A DNA stretch of 64,000 nucleotides from CAWIUB01 sp963839995 (GTDB lineage: Bacteria; Actinomycetota; Actinomycetes; Mycobacteriales; Jatrophihabitantaceae): positions 186,001 to 250,000 of the forward strand of contig CAWIXH010000002.1 in NCBI GenBank assembly GCA_963839995.1, in the 5' to 3' direction. The position numbers were made by a program, and so were the translations under genes. Under the pieces are notes generated by a model. That model ran no database searches. It had not been told where the DNA came from and saw only the letters and a program-made list of their open reading frames with translations. Positions 8,043 to 17,300 of this stretch are shown one piece after another (position 1 is the stretch's first letter; the number at the start of each line of letters is the position of its first letter).

Positions 8043-8768
8043 ATGCGGGTCGCGTTGTTCGTCACCTGTCTGGTGGACGGGCTGTTTCCCGACGTGGGCA
8101 AGGCGACGGTGCGGTTGCTGCGGCGGCTGGGGCATGAGGTCTTGGTGCCGATGGCGCAGACGTGCTGCGGGCAGATGCACGTGAATACCGGCTATCCGAG
8201 TGAGGCGTTGCGACTGGTGCGCAATCACGTGCAGGCGTTTCTGGACTGCGATGTGATCGTCACGCCGAGTGCTTCCTGTGCGGGATCGGTGCGGCATCAG
8301 CACGGCGAGGTCGCCCGGCGGTTCGGTGACCGGCAGCTGGCCGACGCGGCGGAGGTGGTCGCCCGACACACGTTCGAGCTGTCGGAGTTCCTGGTCGACG
8401 TGCTGGGTGTGACGGATGTCGGGGCGCACTACCCGCATCGGGTGACATATCACCCGACGTGCCATTCGCTGCGGCTGCTGCGGGTGGGTGATCGTCCGCT
8501 GCAGCTGCTGCGGGCAGTACGCGGCATCGAGTTGGTGGAGCTGGGCGATGCGGACTCGTGTTGCGGGTTCGGCGGCACGTTCGCGGTGAAGAACCCGGAC
8601 GTGTCGACGGCGATGCTGGCCGACAAGATGCGGGCCGTCCTCGACACAAGGGCCGAGGTATGCACGGCGGGAGATGCGTCGTGCCTGATGCATATCGGGG
8701 GTGGCCTGTCCCGGCTGCAGACCGGGGTGCGGACCGTGCATCTGGCCGAGATCCTGGCGGCGTCATGA
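8043..8768 (+). CDS. lutA: LutA/YkgE-type Fe-S oxidoreductase subunit of lactate oxidation
   Basis: The 241-residue protein carries two cysteine-rich CCG domains: QTCCGQMHVNTGYPSEA near residue 40 and DSCCGFGGTFAVKNP near residue 165. This is the LutA/YkgE pattern that coordinates an Fe-S cluster and serves electron transfer in the LutABC L-lactate dehydrogenase complex. GGAGG at 8033-8037 sets the ATG at 8043. Its stop overlaps the lutB start (ATGA). The whole operon oxidises lactate to pyruvate with a quinone-linked acceptor. Confidence 0.93.
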   Translation: MRVALFVTCLVDGLFPDVGKATVRLLRRLGHEVLVPMAQTCCGQMHVNTGYPSEALRLVRNHVQAFLDCDVIVTPSASCAGSVRHQHGEVARRFGDRQLADAAEVVARHTFELSEFLVDVLGVTDVGAHYPHRVTYHPTCHSLRLLRVGDRPLQLLRAVRGIELVELGDADSCCGFGGTFAVKNPDVSTAMLADKMRAVLDTRAEVCTAGDASCLMHIGGGLSRLQTGVRTVHLAEILAAS

Positions 8769-10207
8769 CGTTTCTTGGCATGCCGGCCGCGTCGCGCGGG
8801 GTGGGTCAGCTGCGCGGCCCGCAGACATTCGCGCAGGCCGCGAAGGCCGCCGTCTCCGATGCACAGCTGCGCCGCAACCTGGGCAATGCGACGGCGACGA
8901 TCCGCCGCAAACGCGCGGCGGTGGTGGCCGAGCTGCCGGACTGGACGCAGCTGCGGGCGGCCGGCGCGGCGATCAAGGACGACGTGCTGGCCCACCTGGA
9001 CCGATACCTGGAACAGCTGGAATCCGCAGTCGAGGCGCGGGGCGGGACCGTGCACTGGGCCAGGGACGCGGTGGAGGCAAACCGGATCGTCATCGGGCTA
9101 GTACGTGCCACCGGCGCGCGCGACGTGGTGAAGGTCAAGTCGATGGCCACCCAGGAGATCGGCCTGAACGAAGCCCTTGCGACCGCTGGGATCACCGCCG
9201 TTGAGACGGACCTGGCTGAGCTGATCGTGCAGCTCGGCCACGACACGCCCAGCCACATCCTGGTTCCGGCCATCCACCGCAACCGCGCCGAGATCCGCGA
9301 GATCTTCCTGCGCGAGATGCCCGACGCCGACCCGTCGCTGAGCGATGAGCCGGCCGCCCTGGCCGAAGCAGCGCGCATCCATCTACGGCGCAAGTTCCTC
9401 ACCGCCGAAGTCGCGATCTCCGGCGCCAACTTCGCGGTCGCCGAGACCGGCACGTTGGCGGTCGTGGAGTCCGAGGGCAACGGCCGGATGTGCCTCACCC
9501 TGCCGCGGACGCTCATCACGGTGCTGGGCATCGAGAAGCTGGTGCCGACCTGGCGCGACTTGGAGGTGTTCCTGCAGCTGCTGCCTCGCTCGTCGACGGG
9601 CGAGCGAATGAACCCCTACACCTCGATGTGGTCGGGTGCCGTCGAGGGGCAGCACTTTCACCTGGTGCTGCTGGACAACGGGCGGACCGCGACGCTGGCC
9701 GATCCGCATGGGCGATCGGCGCTGCGCTGCATCCGCTGCTCGGCGTGCCTGAACGTCTGCCCGGTGTACGAACGCACCGGCGGGCACGCCTACGGCTCGG
9801 TCTACCCCGGCCCGATCGGCGCGGTGCTGTCCCCGCAGCTGACCGGGGTGGCCGACAACCCGTCGCTGCCGTACGCCTCGACGCTCTGCGGAGCCTGCTT
9901 CGATGCCTGCCCGGTCGCCATCGACATCCCGACGATGCTCGTTCACCTGCGGGCCCGCGTCGTCCAGGAGCGGCGTGACACACATCGGCTGCCATCTCCG
10001 GAGCGGACGGCGATGTCCGCCGCGGCATGGACAATGAGCGACCCAGCGCGCTGGGCGCGGACATTGCGCTCGATCCGGCTCAGTCGGCTGCTGAAGAAGC
10101 GCCGGGCACTGCCGCCACCGCTCGGCGCGTGGGCCGCCGCCCGCGATCTGCCTGACGCGCCCAGCGAGACGTTCCGGGACTGGTGGACCCGCGAGGGACG
10201 GCCGTGA
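8765..10207 (+). CDS. lutB: LutB/YkgF-type iron-sulfur protein of lactate oxidation
   Basis: The 480-residue protein has the LutB N-terminal LUD domain (including AVAETGTLAVVESEGN) and a C-terminal ferredoxin-like part with two 4Fe-4S motifs, CIRCSACLNVCPVY and CGACFDACPVAIDIP. Length and order match LutB. The ATG at 8765 overlaps the lutA stop, and the TGA overlaps the GTG of lutC, so the three genes are coupled. It is the central electron-carrying subunit of the complex. Confidence 0.94.
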   Translation: MTFLGMPAASRGVGQLRGPQTFAQAAKAAVSDAQLRRNLGNATATIRRKRAAVVAELPDWTQLRAAGAAIKDDVLAHLDRYLEQLESAVEARGGTVHWARDAVEANRIVIGLVRATGARDVVKVKSMATQEIGLNEALATAGITAVETDLAELIVQLGHDTPSHILVPAIHRNRAEIREIFLREMPDADPSLSDEPAALAEAARIHLRRKFLTAEVAISGANFAVAETGTLAVVESEGNGRMCLTLPRTLITVLGIEKLVPTWRDLEVFLQLLPRSSTGERMNPYTSMWSGAVEGQHFHLVLLDNGRTATLADPHGRSALRCIRCSACLNVCPVYERTGGHAYGSVYPGPIGAVLSPQLTGVADNPSLPYASTLCGACFDACPVAIDIPTMLVHLRARVVQERRDTHRLPSPERTAMSAAAWTMSDPARWARTLRSIRLSRLLKKRRALPPPLGAWAAARDLPDAPSETFRDWWTREGRP

Positions 10208-10809
10208 CCGCCCGGGTCGAGGTCCTGGCCCGCATCCGCACGGCGTTGGCGGATAGTCCCAGCCCGCCGGCCGTCGTACGCGATTATCGGCTTGCTGCCA
10301 CCGTCGCACCGGATCTCGACGTATTCGCCGAGCGGGTCGCCGACTACCGGGCGACTGTCCTAACCGCGGCCCCGGACAGCGTCGCCGCGGTTGTGGCCGC
10401 CGCCCTGGCCGAACGCGGCGCCATTCGTGTCGTGGTCCCGGCTGGCTTCCCCGAGGAGTGGCTGCCACAGGTCCAGACCGTCCCCGATACGGCAACCGTC
10501 GAGGAGCTCGACGCCGCCGACGGGGTACTGACCACCTGCACCGTGGCCATCGCCGAAACCGGCACCATCGTTCTGGACCACGGACCCGGCCAGGGCCGCC
10601 GTGCGCTCACCCTGGTGCCTGACTACCACCTGGTCGTGGTTCGTGCCGAGCAGGTCCGCGCGCTCGTCCCGGACGCTATCGCTGCCCTCGACCCGGCTCA
10701 GCCACAGACATGGATCAGCGGGCCGAGTGCCACCAGCGATATCGAGCTCAACCGGGTCGAGGGCGTGCACGGCCCCCGCACCCTCGACGTCGTTCTCGTG
10801 TGGGGCTAG
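10204..10809 (+). CDS. lutC: LutC/YkgG-type LUD-domain subunit of lactate oxidation
   Basis: The 201-residue protein is an LUD domain with the family's VAIAETGTIVLDHGPGQGRR stretch and a C-terminal TSDIELNRVEGVHGP motif. The start is the GTG at 10204, which overlaps the lutB stop as GTGA. An in-frame ATG at 10183 would extend into lutB and is less likely. It completes a lutABC operon; no lactate permease or LutR-type regulator is adjacent. Confidence 0.92.
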   Translation: MTARVEVLARIRTALADSPSPPAVVRDYRLAATVAPDLDVFAERVADYRATVLTAAPDSVAAVVAAALAERGAIRVVVPAGFPEEWLPQVQTVPDTATVEELDAADGVLTTCTVAIAETGTIVLDHGPGQGRRALTLVPDYHLVVVRAEQVRALVPDAIAALDPAQPQTWISGPSATSDIELNRVEGVHGPRTLDVVLVWG

Positions 10810-10816
10810 CCGTGAG

Positions 10817-11704
10817 CTAGCCGCGGTTCCAGATGTCCGCGACTGGCGTCTCGGCTGCGCTGGCGCCCAGCGCAGGCAGGCCGTACGCGTCCTCGATGGT
10901 GCGCAGCAGCCGGTAGTGGTCGATTCGTTCGCTGTACCTGCCGGTCTGGACGTGCGCGCCGGCGACGATCGTCACGATCCGGTTGTCCTGGCTGTAGTCG
11001 TCCTCGTCGCTGGTCAGGATCAGCAAGCTATTGTGCCGAGCGGCCCAGTCGGCGTAGCCGCCCAAGTTGTCGTGCAGCCATTGGTCGGCCTGCGCCACGG
11101 TTCCGTCGTGCATGTCGTGGTCGAGGTTCGGAATGACGAACGACAGCGTCGGCAGCGCCGCGAAGGTTCTCGGAAACGCCGTGAACGGCCGGTTGACGGA
11201 CTCTGGCAGGTCGGCGAAATTCACCCACGGGTTGTGCTTGCGGGCATATGCGTCGCTGCTGCAGCCGGTGAATCCGGCCGCCGGCAGATCCTCGGAATAG
11301 CCGGCGAAAGTGAGACCGGCCTCGAGCAGCTCGCGGCCCAGATTCGCGGTTGTGAACGTGTGCGGGCAGGAGTCGTCGGTAATGCCCTGCGTCGAGCCGG
11401 AGAACAGCGCGAGATAGTTCGGCTGGCTGGGATGGGCCACCGCGTAGGACTGCGTGAACAGCGCACCTGACGTGGCCAGCGAGTTGATGAACGGTGCGTC
11501 GGAGCTGCCGATCAGCTCGTCGTAGGCATGGTTCTCCAGCACGGCCACCACGACGTGAGCGGGTCGCGGAACAGCAGTTGGCCGTGCGGCATGCGACGCC
11601 GAACGGGCGGCCGACGAGGTGGACGTCGACGCTGCGCTCGCTCTCGGGGTGCTGGGCGCGGGCCGGCTCGCGCCACCACAGCCGGCGAGGGAGAGTTGGA
11701 GCAC
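10817..11704 (-). pseudogene. Phosphoesterase (acid phosphatase-like, PF04185 type) missing its signal peptide
   Basis: About 250 residues match the secreted phosphoesterase family: VVVAVLENHAYDELIGS at the start (metal-binding Glu/Asn), AHPSQPNYLALFSGS (nucleophile region), PNLDHDMHDGT and LLILTSDEDDYSQDNRI (metal ligands). A lipobox-like LSLAGCGG remains at the N-terminus, but only four residues precede it from the GTG at 11704. The hydrophobic core of the signal peptide has been replaced by the degenerate transposase next door. The catalytic domain looks intact, but export is unlikely, so I treat the gene as broken. Confidence 0.7.
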
Positions 11705-12993
11705 GGTGTCTGGGTAGAAGTTCGTCGGGCCCTTCGTGCACGCGGGGCCGCTTGTGCCGGCCGGGCCGGTTCAAGGTGATCTTCTTGTAGTTGCCGGGGC
11801 TCAACGCGTTGATCTGTCTGATGAGTGCGGGTGAGCGCATCCGCAGAGTCAGGAACTTGACGCCGCTTCGTTCAGTTCGGCGAGTATGGGCTGGGTGGTG
11901 ACCTTCTGGCCCATGATCAGCATGGCCGAGTCGGCGCCGTAGGCCTGTTCCAGTGCTCGCAGAACCCGATGACCTCACGGGCCTGGCTGGCCTTGGAGAT
12001 CTCGGCGTTGGCGTAGACGAGTTTGTGGGTGCCCTAGTCTTGGGCGAAGAACGTGAGCACCGAGCGGGCGCGTTGGAGCGGGTGGGCACGTAGTGCTTCT
12101 CCAGTACCGGGTCGGCGCCCCAGTGCATGACGGCGTGGAAGTCCAGCTCGAAGATCGCCTCGCCGCCGCTGGCCAGTCCGGAGCTGATCATCTTGGTTCC
12201 AGAGCATCGAGCAGGCGACGCTGGTTCTCGTGGGTGGTGCGCTAGGAGTAGTCGGTAGCGCGCACTCTTCGGCAGCGCGACAGGCCGGCGAACAGGGCCT
12301 CCGCCGGATCGCACAGCAGCAGCTCATCGACGTGGACACCCGCCGAGTGCGGGTGAGTTTCAGCGCGAGCAGCGAGGCCAGCCAGGAGGTCCCGGGACGA
12401 CGCGGGTGCCGGATAGCCGGCACTGCGCACGATGCCGGGTAGCTCGAGGGCGAGCAGCTCCGGTAGTAGGAGCACCAGCCCGGCCTTGCCCCTCTCCCTG
12501 CCCCCCCACTGTTCCAGTCCAACTTGCCGTTGCGGGGCAGTGGGTTCGCGCCCGGGGGTGCGGAGTTGATCTCGCGGCCGGTTCCGGTGGCGCAACAGCC
12601 GCCCGATCCTTCCTCGGTGAGGATCTCCGCGACGCTGGTGCGGTCACCGGCGTGCCCTCACCGGCAGGGCGCCCGATCTCATCCGTCGCAGCCCCTCCCG
12701 GCGCAGTTCGATCACCCGGGCGCGAGCGCGGTCCTTGGCCTGCTCTGTCCCCGGCGGCGGGCCGGCTTTGCGCGCTCAGCGAACATCTCCCCCTGCCCGG
12801 CACGGTGCTCACGGACCAGGTTCACCATCCCCCAGCGGGTGTAGCCGAATCGCTTGCGGCCTGCGCGTCCCTCAGCCCCTCCACGTGCAGCCCCCCAACG
12901 CCTCGTAACGGCGCTGGTTGCCCTGCCCGGAGCCGTGAACCACTCCCTCGTGATTGTGCAGATCCAGCTCTCATATAGCAGTTCTACCCTCAC
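11702..12993 (-). pseudogene. Degenerate DDE-type transposase gene
   Basis: Transposase-like blocks run along the minus strand in changing frames. They include a start-like GTG at 12993 with ESWICTITREWFTAPG, then GYTRWGMVNLVREHRAGQG, then GRERGKAGLVLLLPELLAL. Further on are FELDFHAVMHWGADPVLEK, RARSVLTFFAQD and VKFLTLRMRSPALIRQ. Many frameshifts and stops separate them, so the gene is dead. The IS family is uncertain. It is fused to the N-terminus of the phosphoesterase gene. The stretch 12994-13197 holds nothing I recognise. Confidence 0.65.
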
Positions 12994-13197
12994 GACATCG
13001 TATCGAGCCACACTGCCTGCGGCGCCGTGTCGCCACCGAATCTCCTGCAAATAAGCCGATCGCATCCCGGGTGCTGAGGGCTCACCCAGATCCGAGCCGC
13101 TACCGACCACAGCGTGTGATTCAACAGTGTGATCGGCACATGCTATCGCCAGGCTAACGCGACCGAGGTCCCGATGATCGCCAGGCGTCTCATTCGC

Positions 13198-14091
13198 TCA
13201 AGCGTCCGCCAGTTCGGCCACCTGATCGGCCAGCAGTCCGATCTCGGCCGGGCCCACACGGCAGCAGCCACCGACGAGCCGCGCGCCAGCGGCGATCCAG
13301 TCCCTGACCTGACGCGTCGCGAAGGCCTGGCGTCCGGTCCAGGCGTGCCGTGCGGCGTCCCACGCCTCGCCACTGTTCGGGTAGGCGATCACCGGTTTGC
13401 CGCTGGATGCCGCGGCCGATGCGATCAGGTCGGTGACCTCGGACGGTGCGGTGCAGTTCGCGCCGACGGCGATCACCGGTGAACAGTCGCCGGCCATGGC
13501 GAATGCCTCCGTCACGTCCTCGCCTTCGCGAGTCCGCATCCGGTGGCACGTCAGCGACAGCCACGCGGGCACAGCGAGCCGGTCCACCTCGGCGAGCACC
13601 GCCTGGACCTCTGCCAGGCACGGGATCGTCTCGATGGCGAGCAGGTCGGCGCCCGCCGCGGCGAGGATCTCCATCCGCGGGCGGTGGAAGCGCCGCAGCT
13701 GCGCGACGCTCAGCCCGTAGTCGCCGCGGTACTCCGACCCGTCGGCGAGCACCGCCCCGTACGGTCCGACGGAGGCAGCCACCCAGCCTCGGCCGTGCGC
13801 GTCACGGGCTTCGCAGCCCAGGGTCACGCTGCGCCGCAGCATTGCCGCCGGGTCGAGGCCGCGTCTGCGGAAGCCGTCGATCGAGGCCTGGTAGCTGGCC
13901 GTGGTCGCAACTTCGGCTCCCGCGGCGAAATACGCGCTATGCACCGCGCGGATCTCGTCCGGCCGGTCGGCCAGCAAGCGGGCCGACCACAGTTGCCCGG
14001 ACAGATCATGACCGCGCCGCTCGAGTTCGGTCGCCATCCCACCGTCGACCACGACCACGCGCTGCGCGATCACCCCGGCCAGCCCGCTCAC
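13198..14091 (-). CDS. mmuM: Homocysteine S-methyltransferase
   Basis: The 297-residue protein has the Pfam S-methyl_trans fold. It starts with VVVDGGMATELERRGHDL. The zinc-binding cysteines are in GANCTAP and in LVGGCCRVGP near the C-terminus. Size and motifs fit MmuM, which moves a methyl group from S-methylmethionine or AdoMet to homocysteine to make methionine in the cytosol. It stands alone, without an mmuP-like transporter. Confidence 0.9.
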   Translation of the reverse strand: MSGLAGVIAQRVVVVDGGMATELERRGHDLSGQLWSARLLADRPDEIRAVHSAYFAAGAEVATTASYQASIDGFRRRGLDPAAMLRRSVTLGCEARDAHGRGWVAASVGPYGAVLADGSEYRGDYGLSVAQLRRFHRPRMEILAAAGADLLAIETIPCLAEVQAVLAEVDRLAVPAWLSLTCHRMRTREGEDVTEAFAMAGDCSPVIAVGANCTAPSEVTDLIASAAASSGKPVIAYPNSGEAWDAARHAWTGRQAFATRQVRDWIAAGARLVGGCCRVGPAEIGLLADQVAELADA

Positions 14092-14198
14092 CCGTCCAGT
14101 CTGCCGCGGAGTTACCCGTGATCAGGGCGCTAAGTTCGGTGAGTGAGCATCGCTTGCGCGCTAGCCGCGCGCTGGGAGCACGGAGCGGAGCGAACCCG

Positions 14199-14221
14199 GC
14201 GATGAGCACTCGCGCGAAGAG
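14199..14221. repeat. 23-bp repeat, copy 1
   Basis: This 23-bp stretch matches 33589-33611 at 22 of 23 positions, same orientation. Here it lies just upstream of the hypothetical gene starting at 14235. The other copy spans the end of an aldo/keto reductase gene. Confidence 0.5.
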
Positions 14222-14234
14222 CCAAGGTGAGGAC

Positions 14235-15005
14235 GTGACGGCGCTGGTCATCCCGGCTCGCTTCAATGGGCCGGCCGATTCGGGTAACGGCGGGATCAGC
14301 GCTGGCCGGCTGGCAGCGTTCCTGCCCGGCGACGCCGCCGTACAGGTGACCTTGCGGCGCCCGGTTCCGCTCGATACCCCGCTGCGCATCGAGGTCAGCG
14401 GTGAGGCGGCGACGGCGTATCAGGCAGGTGACGTGGTTGCGGAAGCGGCGGTCGTGGGCCGCGCCGTGCCCGGAACTCCCGTGGCTGCGGTGAGCTTCGC
14501 CGAGGCACAGCGCGCGGCCGCAGACTTTGACGGGCTGGCCGCCCATCCGTACCCGACCTGCTTCGTCTGCGGGCCAGGCCGGCTGGCCGGAGACGGCCTG
14601 GAGGTGTTCGCCGGGCCGGTCGACGCAGATCCGCACCGGACAGCGGCGCCGTTCGTCGTGCGCGCGGAACACCTGCTCGACGATCCGGCACGGACGCGCA
14701 CACCGGGCCAGCTGACCGACGGTGGGCGCAGGGCGCTGGTATGGGGTGTGCTGGATTGCCCGGGAGGTTGGGCGATCGGCCTGCCGGAGCGCCCGGCGGT
14801 GCTCGGCCGGATTGCGGCCAGGGTCGTCGACGTTCCGGCCATTGGCGAGCGTTGCGTGGTCGTCGGCGAGCTGGACCGGTGGGCCGGGCGCAAGGCATAC
14901 ACGCGCACCACCGCGTACGGCGCCAACGGACGTGAGCTCGGCCGCGCCGCCGCGGTGTGGATCGAGATCCCGCCGCCGCAGACCGGCGTCACGCGTCCTC
15001 GATGA
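14235..15005 (+). CDS. Hypothetical protein, probable hotdog-fold (thioesterase-like)
   Basis: The 256-residue protein starts with RFNGPADSGNGGISAGRLA. Its general layout (small-residue helix, LRRPVPLDTPLRIEV strand, AAAVWIE near the end) is like hotdog-fold acyl-CoA-binding proteins. Near residue 105 is TCFVCGPGR, a Cys pair typical of this actinobacterial family. No enzymatic assay can be inferred. The GTG at 14235 fits the first conserved strand; an ATG at 14202 lies inside a dispersed repeat. The 3' end overlaps the convergent aldo/keto reductase by 17 bp. Confidence 0.7.
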   Translation: MTALVIPARFNGPADSGNGGISAGRLAAFLPGDAAVQVTLRRPVPLDTPLRIEVSGEAATAYQAGDVVAEAAVVGRAVPGTPVAAVSFAEAQRAAADFDGLAAHPYPTCFVCGPGRLAGDGLEVFAGPVDADPHRTAAPFVVRAEHLLDDPARTRTPGQLTDGGRRALVWGVLDCPGGWAIGLPERPAVLGRIAARVVDVPAIGERCVVVGELDRWAGRKAYTRTTAYGANGRELGRAAAVWIEIPPPQTGVTRPR

Positions 15006-16020
15006 CCTGTCGGCCGCGCTGGGCGGCACCCGGCCCCCCGTAAGGGTAGTCAGCCACCGCAGGGTCGCTGGCGGCATTGAGCCGGCTGGTCTCCTCTACG
15101 TTCAGGTGAAGCCCGGCGGCGCCGAGGTTGTCGTCGAGCTGCTCGACGGTGCGGGCGCCGAGGATCACCGACGTCACGCAGGGCCGGTCGACCAACCAGG
15201 CCAACGCTATCTGCGCCATCGCCGCGCCGCGTCCGGCGCCGACCTGCCGGACCGTGTCGATGACGTCCCAGGTGCGATCGACCTGGCTGCGCCGGTCGTA
15301 GGCCTCGACGCCTCGCCCGGGGTCCTCGCCGAGCCGGGTCGCGCCGGTGGGCAGCTGCTCGCGGCGGTACTTGCCGGTGAGCCAGCCACCGCCGAGCGGC
15401 GACCACGGCAGCAGACCCAGGCCGGTGGACTGGCAGGCTGGCACGATCTCCCACTCGATCTCGCGGACCAGCAGGTTGTACTGCGGCTGCAGGGTGACCG
15501 GCCTTGACAGACCGCGGAAGTCGGCGATGTCCACGGCTTTCTGCACCTGCCAGCCGGTGAAGTTCGACAACCCGAGGTAGTGCAGCTTGCCGGCCCGTAC
15601 TGCGTCGTCGAGGAATCGCAGCGTCTCCTCCAGCGGCGTCAGCGGATCGTACGCATGCAGCTGGTACAGATCGACCGAGTCGACGCCGAGCCGGCGCAGC
15701 GATGCGTCCAGCGCCGCGGACAGATGCCGCCGTGACAGGCCGACGTCGTTCGGCCCGTCGCCAGTGTTGAACCGGCACTTGGTCGCTAGCACGACCTGGT
15801 CCCGCGCACCGGTGCGCGCGGCCAGCCAGCTGCCGATGATCTGCTCGCTCACGCCGGCGCTGTAGACGTCCGCGGTGTCGATGAGCGTGCCGCCAGCCTC
15901 GACGAACCGGTCGAGCTGAGCGTGCGCGCCGTCCTCGTTCGTCTCGGTGCCGAAGGTCATCGTGCCGAGCGCAAAGCTCGACACGACGCAACCACTGGGT
16001 CCCAGCGTGCGGTATTCCAC
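14989..16020 (-). CDS. Aldo/keto reductase
   Basis: The 343-residue protein is an aldo/keto reductase (TIM barrel, NADPH-dependent). Residues include LIDTADVYSAG (catalytic Asp and Tyr), VLATKCRF (catalytic Lys), YQLHAYDPLTPLEET (catalytic His) and the NADPH-binding end (VILGARTVEQLDDNL). GTG at 16020 with AAGGAG upstream sets the start. The natural substrate is unknown. It is convergent with the hypothetical gene at 14235-15005. Confidence 0.93.
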   Translation of the reverse strand: MEYRTLGPSGCVVSSFALGTMTFGTETNEDGAHAQLDRFVEAGGTLIDTADVYSAGVSEQIIGSWLAARTGARDQVVLATKCRFNTGDGPNDVGLSRRHLSAALDASLRRLGVDSVDLYQLHAYDPLTPLEETLRFLDDAVRAGKLHYLGLSNFTGWQVQKAVDIADFRGLSRPVTLQPQYNLLVREIEWEIVPACQSTGLGLLPWSPLGGGWLTGKYRREQLPTGATRLGEDPGRGVEAYDRRSQVDRTWDVIDTVRQVGAGRGAAMAQIALAWLVDRPCVTSVILGARTVEQLDDNLGAAGLHLNVEETSRLNAASDPAVADYPYGGPGAAQRGRQVIEDA

Positions 16021-16044
16021 GGAGTCTCCTTCGCGGGCGAGTGC

Positions 16045-16343
16045 TCAGCCGGCGGCGGGTGGTGGCCGGCGTTCCTGCAGGGCGATCACGTATGCGGCGA
16101 TGGCGTCCGTCGTCCGCGACGAAGCCCACTGCCTGGTGACCGCCTCGTCGACGTCGGGCTGTTGCTCGGCGATGCGAGTCGTGACCGGCCGGTGCAGTTG
16201 GTGCTTGGTGAGGGCGTACGCATCCGGGGCGACTCGGGAGAGCGTTCGCGCCAGCTCCGCTGCCCGGGCCATGAGCGCGCGTTGACCTTGCCGTTTTGGA
16301 TTCGGACGATCGCGATCCCGTCCTGGTCCAGTACCTCGATCAC
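16045..16343 (-). pseudogene. Enoyl-CoA hydratase with a large internal deletion
   Basis: From a GTG at 16343 the minus strand encodes 22 residues like a crotonase N-terminus (MIEVLDQDGIAIVRIQNGKV). It then jumps frame to about 80 residues like the crotonase C-terminal helices (DAYALTKHQLHRP, TDAIAAYVIALQERR). The central 150 or so residues, including the oxyanion-hole glycine motif, are missing. An internal deletion with frame loss explains this. Confidence 0.65.
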
Positions 16344-16407
16344 ATCGCCTCCGCGGATGTGCGCCGACCTCAGTGTTGTCTAGCAGACTCGATCTACTAT
16401 CGAGCGC

Positions 16408-17274
16408 GTGCCAGCGCCATCGTCCCGGCTCGAGTCGGGACCACTGCGGGATCTCGCGCAGCTGCTTGCCGAGGGTGACGTCGTCGCGCTGACCGGCGCC
16501 GGCCTGTCGACGGAGTCCGGCATCCCTGACTACCGCGGTGCGACGGGCTCGCTGCGGCGTGCTACGCCGATGACGTACCACGCCTTCGTTGGCGATCCCA
16601 TCGCGCGGCATCGCTATTGGGCGCGCAGCTACGTCGGCTGGCCGCGGATTGCCGCGGCGCGTCCCAATGCCGGACATCGCACGGTGGCCGCGTTGCGCGA
16701 CGCAGACCAGCTCACTGCGGTGATCACGCAGAACGTCGACGGACTGCATCAGGCAGCCGGTACCGCGGACGTGGTCGAGCTGCACGGTGGACTGGCCCGC
16801 ACCGTCTGTCTCAACTGCGGCGAGATCGCGGCCCGCGTGGATGTCGACGCGATGCTCCGTAACGCGAATCCGGACTTCGATGCGCGGGTGGCGACGGTCA
16901 ACGCGGATGGCGATGCGGAGCTGGCCGATGCCGACCTCGACCACTTCACGATGGTCGACTGTCGCGTCTGCGGGTCCGGCCCGATCAAGCCCGACGTGGT
17001 GTTCTTCGGTGAGACGGTGCCGCGTGACCGGGTAGAGCGCTGTTACGCGCTCGTCGAGTCGAGCGCCGCGTTGCTCGTGCTGGGCTCGTCGCTGACGGTG
17101 ATGTCCGGCTATCGCTTCGTGCGGCGCGCTGCCGCGCTGTACATCCCGATCGCGATCGTCAATCAGGGTCGCACCCGCGGCGACACCGAAGCCGACATCC
17201 GGATACCGGCCCCGCTCGGCGCGGTGTTGACCCTGCTGGCTGATCTGACGCTGCGAACGGCGGAGTCAGCCTAG
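16408..17274 (+). CDS. Sir2-family NAD-dependent protein deacylase
   Basis: The 288-residue protein has all the sirtuin marks: GAGLSTESGIPDYRG (NAD binding), TQNVDGLHQAAG, the catalytic His in VELHGGL, a zinc site with CLNC and CRVC, then KPDVVFFGE and LGSSLTV. The linker between the zinc cysteine pairs is long, like SIRT4-type class II sirtuins. It would remove acyl groups from lysines with NAD and may act on metabolic enzymes such as acetyl-CoA synthetase. The GTG at 16408 is the first start in the frame. Confidence 0.93.
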   Translation: MPAPSSRLESGPLRDLAQLLAEGDVVALTGAGLSTESGIPDYRGATGSLRRATPMTYHAFVGDPIARHRYWARSYVGWPRIAAARPNAGHRTVAALRDADQLTAVITQNVDGLHQAAGTADVVELHGGLARTVCLNCGEIAARVDVDAMLRNANPDFDARVATVNADGDAELADADLDHFTMVDCRVCGSGPIKPDVVFFGETVPRDRVERCYALVESSAALLVLGSSLTVMSGYRFVRRAAALYIPIAIVNQGRTRGDTEADIRIPAPLGAVLTLLADLTLRTAESA

Positions 17275-17300
17275 CCGAGCCTAGCCGAGGCCCAGCTCGG

